This document shows positions 62,201-64,000 of a stretch of DNA of 64,000 nt, piece by piece. Under the pieces are notes generated by a model, which worked only from the letters and a program-made list of their open reading frames with translations, was not told where the DNA came from and did not search any database. Each line of letters opens with the position of its first letter. Position 1 is the stretch's first letter. The translations under genes and the position numbers were made by a program. This DNA comes from CAZGAH01 sp964523295 (GTDB lineage: Bacteria > Desulfobacterota > Desulfovibrionia > Desulfovibrionales > Desulfovibrionaceae). The DNA is taken from contig CAZGAH010000008.1 in NCBI GenBank assembly GCA_964523295.1, positions 1 to 64,000 of the forward strand. Reading direction: 5' to 3'.

Positions 62201-63726
62201 AGCGCCTCGTAGGCAGCGAAGGTCAGCACGCGGCCGCTTGCGCGCTGGTAGAGCTGTTCGAGCATGAATTCGAGCAGCGGCAGCGACTCCGGGTTGCCCG
62301 CGGCCGCGTCGCGGATGACGTCGTCGAGTCGGGCCTCGGTGTCGGGATGGACTTCGAAGCGTAATCCCGCCGCCTGCGCGGGTTTGCGGATGAGCTGCGC
62401 GATTTCGTCACGGTTCGGCGGTTGGAGATCGTACTGCCCGCCGCCTTCCTTGAGCGCCAGCAGCCCCGGGTGATCGAGACAGCGGGGGTACAGGTCGGCG
62501 CGCAGCGTGCAGACTACCCAGGCCAGACCGCTACGGGCCAGGGCCGACAGGGCCGAGACGAAGCGCTCGCGCTCGGCGGCATCCAGGCCTTCGAGCGTAA
62601 AGAGTTCCTCGAGCTGATCCACGACCAGCACCAGCCGAGCCTCCGGCTGCGTAGCGAGATTCTTTTCCCTGGCCAGGGCAAAGGCCGCCTGCGACAGACC
62701 GCCCTTGAGCAGCAGCCCGGCGCCGTCGGGCGCGTTTCGCAGCAGCGAGGCCAGCTGCTCCGGCGTTGTCTGGTCCGCGACAAGCTCGGGCAGAGCCTCG
62801 GATTTGACCAGGCTGGCAGCCAGCGCGGCGAAGAGGTCGCCCGCAGCGTCGCTCGGGCGCATGATCGCCCGTCGCCAGAGCCCGACGCCCTCAATGACGC
62901 CCGGCTGCGTCAACAGCGGAAGCAGTCCGGCGCGCACGACCGAGGACTTGCCACTGCCGCTGTTGCCGATGATCATGAGAAAGGCCCGGTGCAGGGCTGC
63001 CTGACGTCGCAGCGCGTCGAGTATCTCGCTTACGGCGCGGGCGCGGCCGAAAAATACCGGCGCATGGTCGAAATCGAAGCATTCCAGCCCGCGAAATGGC
63101 GAGCCTTTCGTCCACGCGATCGCGACAGGGCGGCTCGCCTCCTCGTCGACGAACGCCTCGGGTGCGCGGCGTCGTATCAGTTTGCGTAAATGATCCTCGA
63201 GCCTGTCCTCGAACTGCGCGGAACTCTCGAAGGGGTGAAAGGCGGCGATCAGCGTGCCTTCTTTGCTGTCGACAAACCACTCCCGCATGAATTCCTCGAG
63301 CGCCTTTTTCTGGTTCAGCCGCTCGATGATCTGTTGTTCGGGCTCGCTGAGGTTGACGACCGAGGGGGCATTTTTCCGGTACACGAGCAGATCGGGACGC
63401 CCGAAACGCTGAAACGCCTGGACGGCGTCCTCGAATTCGTACTCCGTGCCCGAGGCGTAGGGCCGGCCGTCCGGCCGGAGGATCGTGGAGGGCAGTCTGG
63501 TGCCGAGTCTGGACCAGAGAATGCAAATGACGATGTCCGTATCCGAGGGCTTGATGATCTGGGACTGAAAGTCGCTCGTAGCCAGCAGCGGCTCATGCTC
63601 CCAGAAAATCGCCTCCAGCTCCAGCCGTCCGGCATACTCGTCGCGCAGCCGTCCGATCACCCGCGAGGTCAGTACGCGCTCCTCGTTCACGTCGCCCGGA
63701 GACGAAACGAAAATTCGGATCTTCAT
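59262..63726 (-). CDS. Giant DUF4062-STAND ATPase-WD40 protein, interrupted by an assembly gap
   Basis: About 1,490 residues. In order: an N-terminal DUF4062 (TIR-like Rossmann) domain (MKIRIFVSSPGDVNEERVLT; DIVICILWSRLGTRLP; ASGTEYEFEDAVQAF); a STAND-type P-loop NTPase (FRGLECFDFDHAPVFFGR; IIGNSGSGKSSVVRAG, Walker A; LVLVVDQLEELFTL, Walker B); a helical winged region (PLLEFMLEQLYQRASG; VRVAHEALLRRWTRL); one TM helix (RALVACLALLTLIAGAAAYV); a coiled coil; and 14 WD40 repeats (for example VAFSPDGTRLLSGSVDRCVRLWEL), enough for two seven-bladed propellers. The 10-N gap at 61411-61420 shifts the frame, but the second part stays open to the gap, so it is one gene. AGGAGG-like GGGAGG precedes the ATG at 63726. 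STAND proteins oligomerise on ligand binding. A conflict or signalling role is inferred. Confidence 0.9.
61411..61420. other. Assembly gap (10 N) inside the STAND-WD40 gene
   Basis: The two sides are open to the gap in different frames, so its true length is not ten. Confidence 0.99.
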
Positions 63727-63770
63727 GTCCTGTCCTCCCCATCGCCCTTTGGCCGCAGACCGCGCCGAGG

Positions 63771-64000
63771 CTACTTGATGTTATGCCGAACCTTGTAGGT
63801 CGCGATCATGGCCTCGGCAATCTCCATGATCAGCGCCTCGATTTTCTTCAATGTCGCCGGCGTCAGCTGACCGCCGCGCTGGATGGAATTGATGTCGCGC
63901 ATGGTCAGCAGCGAGGCTCCCTTTTCCACGCGCGGCGTCACGACGCGCGTGTCGAAGTCCGCCGACTCGACGATCTGGATGAACTCGGCCCTAACCTTTT
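63771..64000 (-). CDS. C-terminal end of an unrecognised protein, cut by the window edge
   Basis: On the minus strand an open frame enters at the window edge and stops at 63771-63773, giving 75 residues: FIQIVESADFDTRVVTPRVE, LLTMRDINSIQRGGQLTP and KKIEALIMEIAEAMIATYKV, ending HNIK. It looks like a charged helical tail. The stop is 44 bases before the giant STAND gene on the same strand, so the two are probably one operon. I do not recognise a family from this part. Confidence 0.65.
   Translation of the reverse strand, partial: KVRAEFIQIVESADFDTRVVTPRVEKGASLLTMRDINSIQRGGQLTPATLKKIEALIMEIAEAMIATYKVRHNIK

Overview
The window is GC-rich chromosomal DNA from a Gram-negative bacterium, most likely a sulfate-reducing deltaproteobacterium of the Desulfovibrionales type. 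This is inferred from the phenylacetate-CoA ligase/ACT-domain pair, a CheV-type coupling protein, a futalosine-pathway-like UbiA prenyltransferase, a multi-antiporter Mrp/Mbh-like operon, a porin remnant resembling Desulfovibrio homotrimeric porins, and a PHP (endonuclease Q-like)/UvrD fusion. It is draft sequence with seven runs of N (11506-11515, 46086-46095, 48919-48928, 50867-50936, 54506-54515, 56089-56106, 61411-61420), several inside otherwise intact genes. No rRNA, tRNA or CRISPR array was recognised.

Layout. 1-305: the end of an apparent IS21-like element that has cut off modA. 611-4268 (minus): a TMTC-like membrane TPR protein, a tandem ACT protein and phenylacetate-CoA ligase. 4779-12747 (plus): glucokinase, a CBS protein, a DASS anion transporter, a Cache-domain histidine kinase, two receiver-only response regulators and a left-handed beta-helix protein. 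13160-21285 (plus): an eleven-gene operon for an Mrp/Mbh-like cation/proton antiporter with three D/A-type antiporter subunits, ending in a cyclic-nucleotide-binding-fold protein. 21442-27203 (plus): the PHP-UvrD fusion, a secreted HEAT-repeat protein and a UbiA prenyltransferase. 27235-31166 (minus): bifunctional Rel and a peptide-binding lipoprotein. 31486-38594: two SNF2 ATPases around a SWIM/HTH protein. 39219-41285 (plus): a Ser/Thr kinase with an unassigned C-terminal domain.

41435-48655 (minus): CheV, IspH (frame broken), a tRNA-dihydrouridine synthase, an FKBP/SlyD-type isomerase, RadA, an MJ0042 zinc-ribbon membrane protein and a small PEBP-like lipoprotein. 49057-49666 (plus): rplU-rpmA with promoter and terminator. 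49927-50742 (minus): a lipoprotein form of a class I glutamine-amidotransferase-like hydrolase. 51338-58619: a surface-glycan locus with a winged-helix regulator, a NeuB-type synthase, a radical SAM/SPASM enzyme, an SDR, a GT-B glycosyltransferase and, on the other strand, a methyltransferase translationally coupled to a GT39-like membrane protein. 58954-64000 (minus): a porin remnant and a giant DUF4062-STAND ATPase-WD40 protein of about 1,490 residues, preceded 44 bases upstream by the C-terminus of another gene that runs off the window.

The most interesting parts are the giant STAND protein with its cut-off partner (a candidate conflict or signalling system), the antiporter operon whose gene order follows the archaeal Mbh antiporter module without a hydrogenase, the PHP-UvrD fusion, and the SNF2/SWIM trio.
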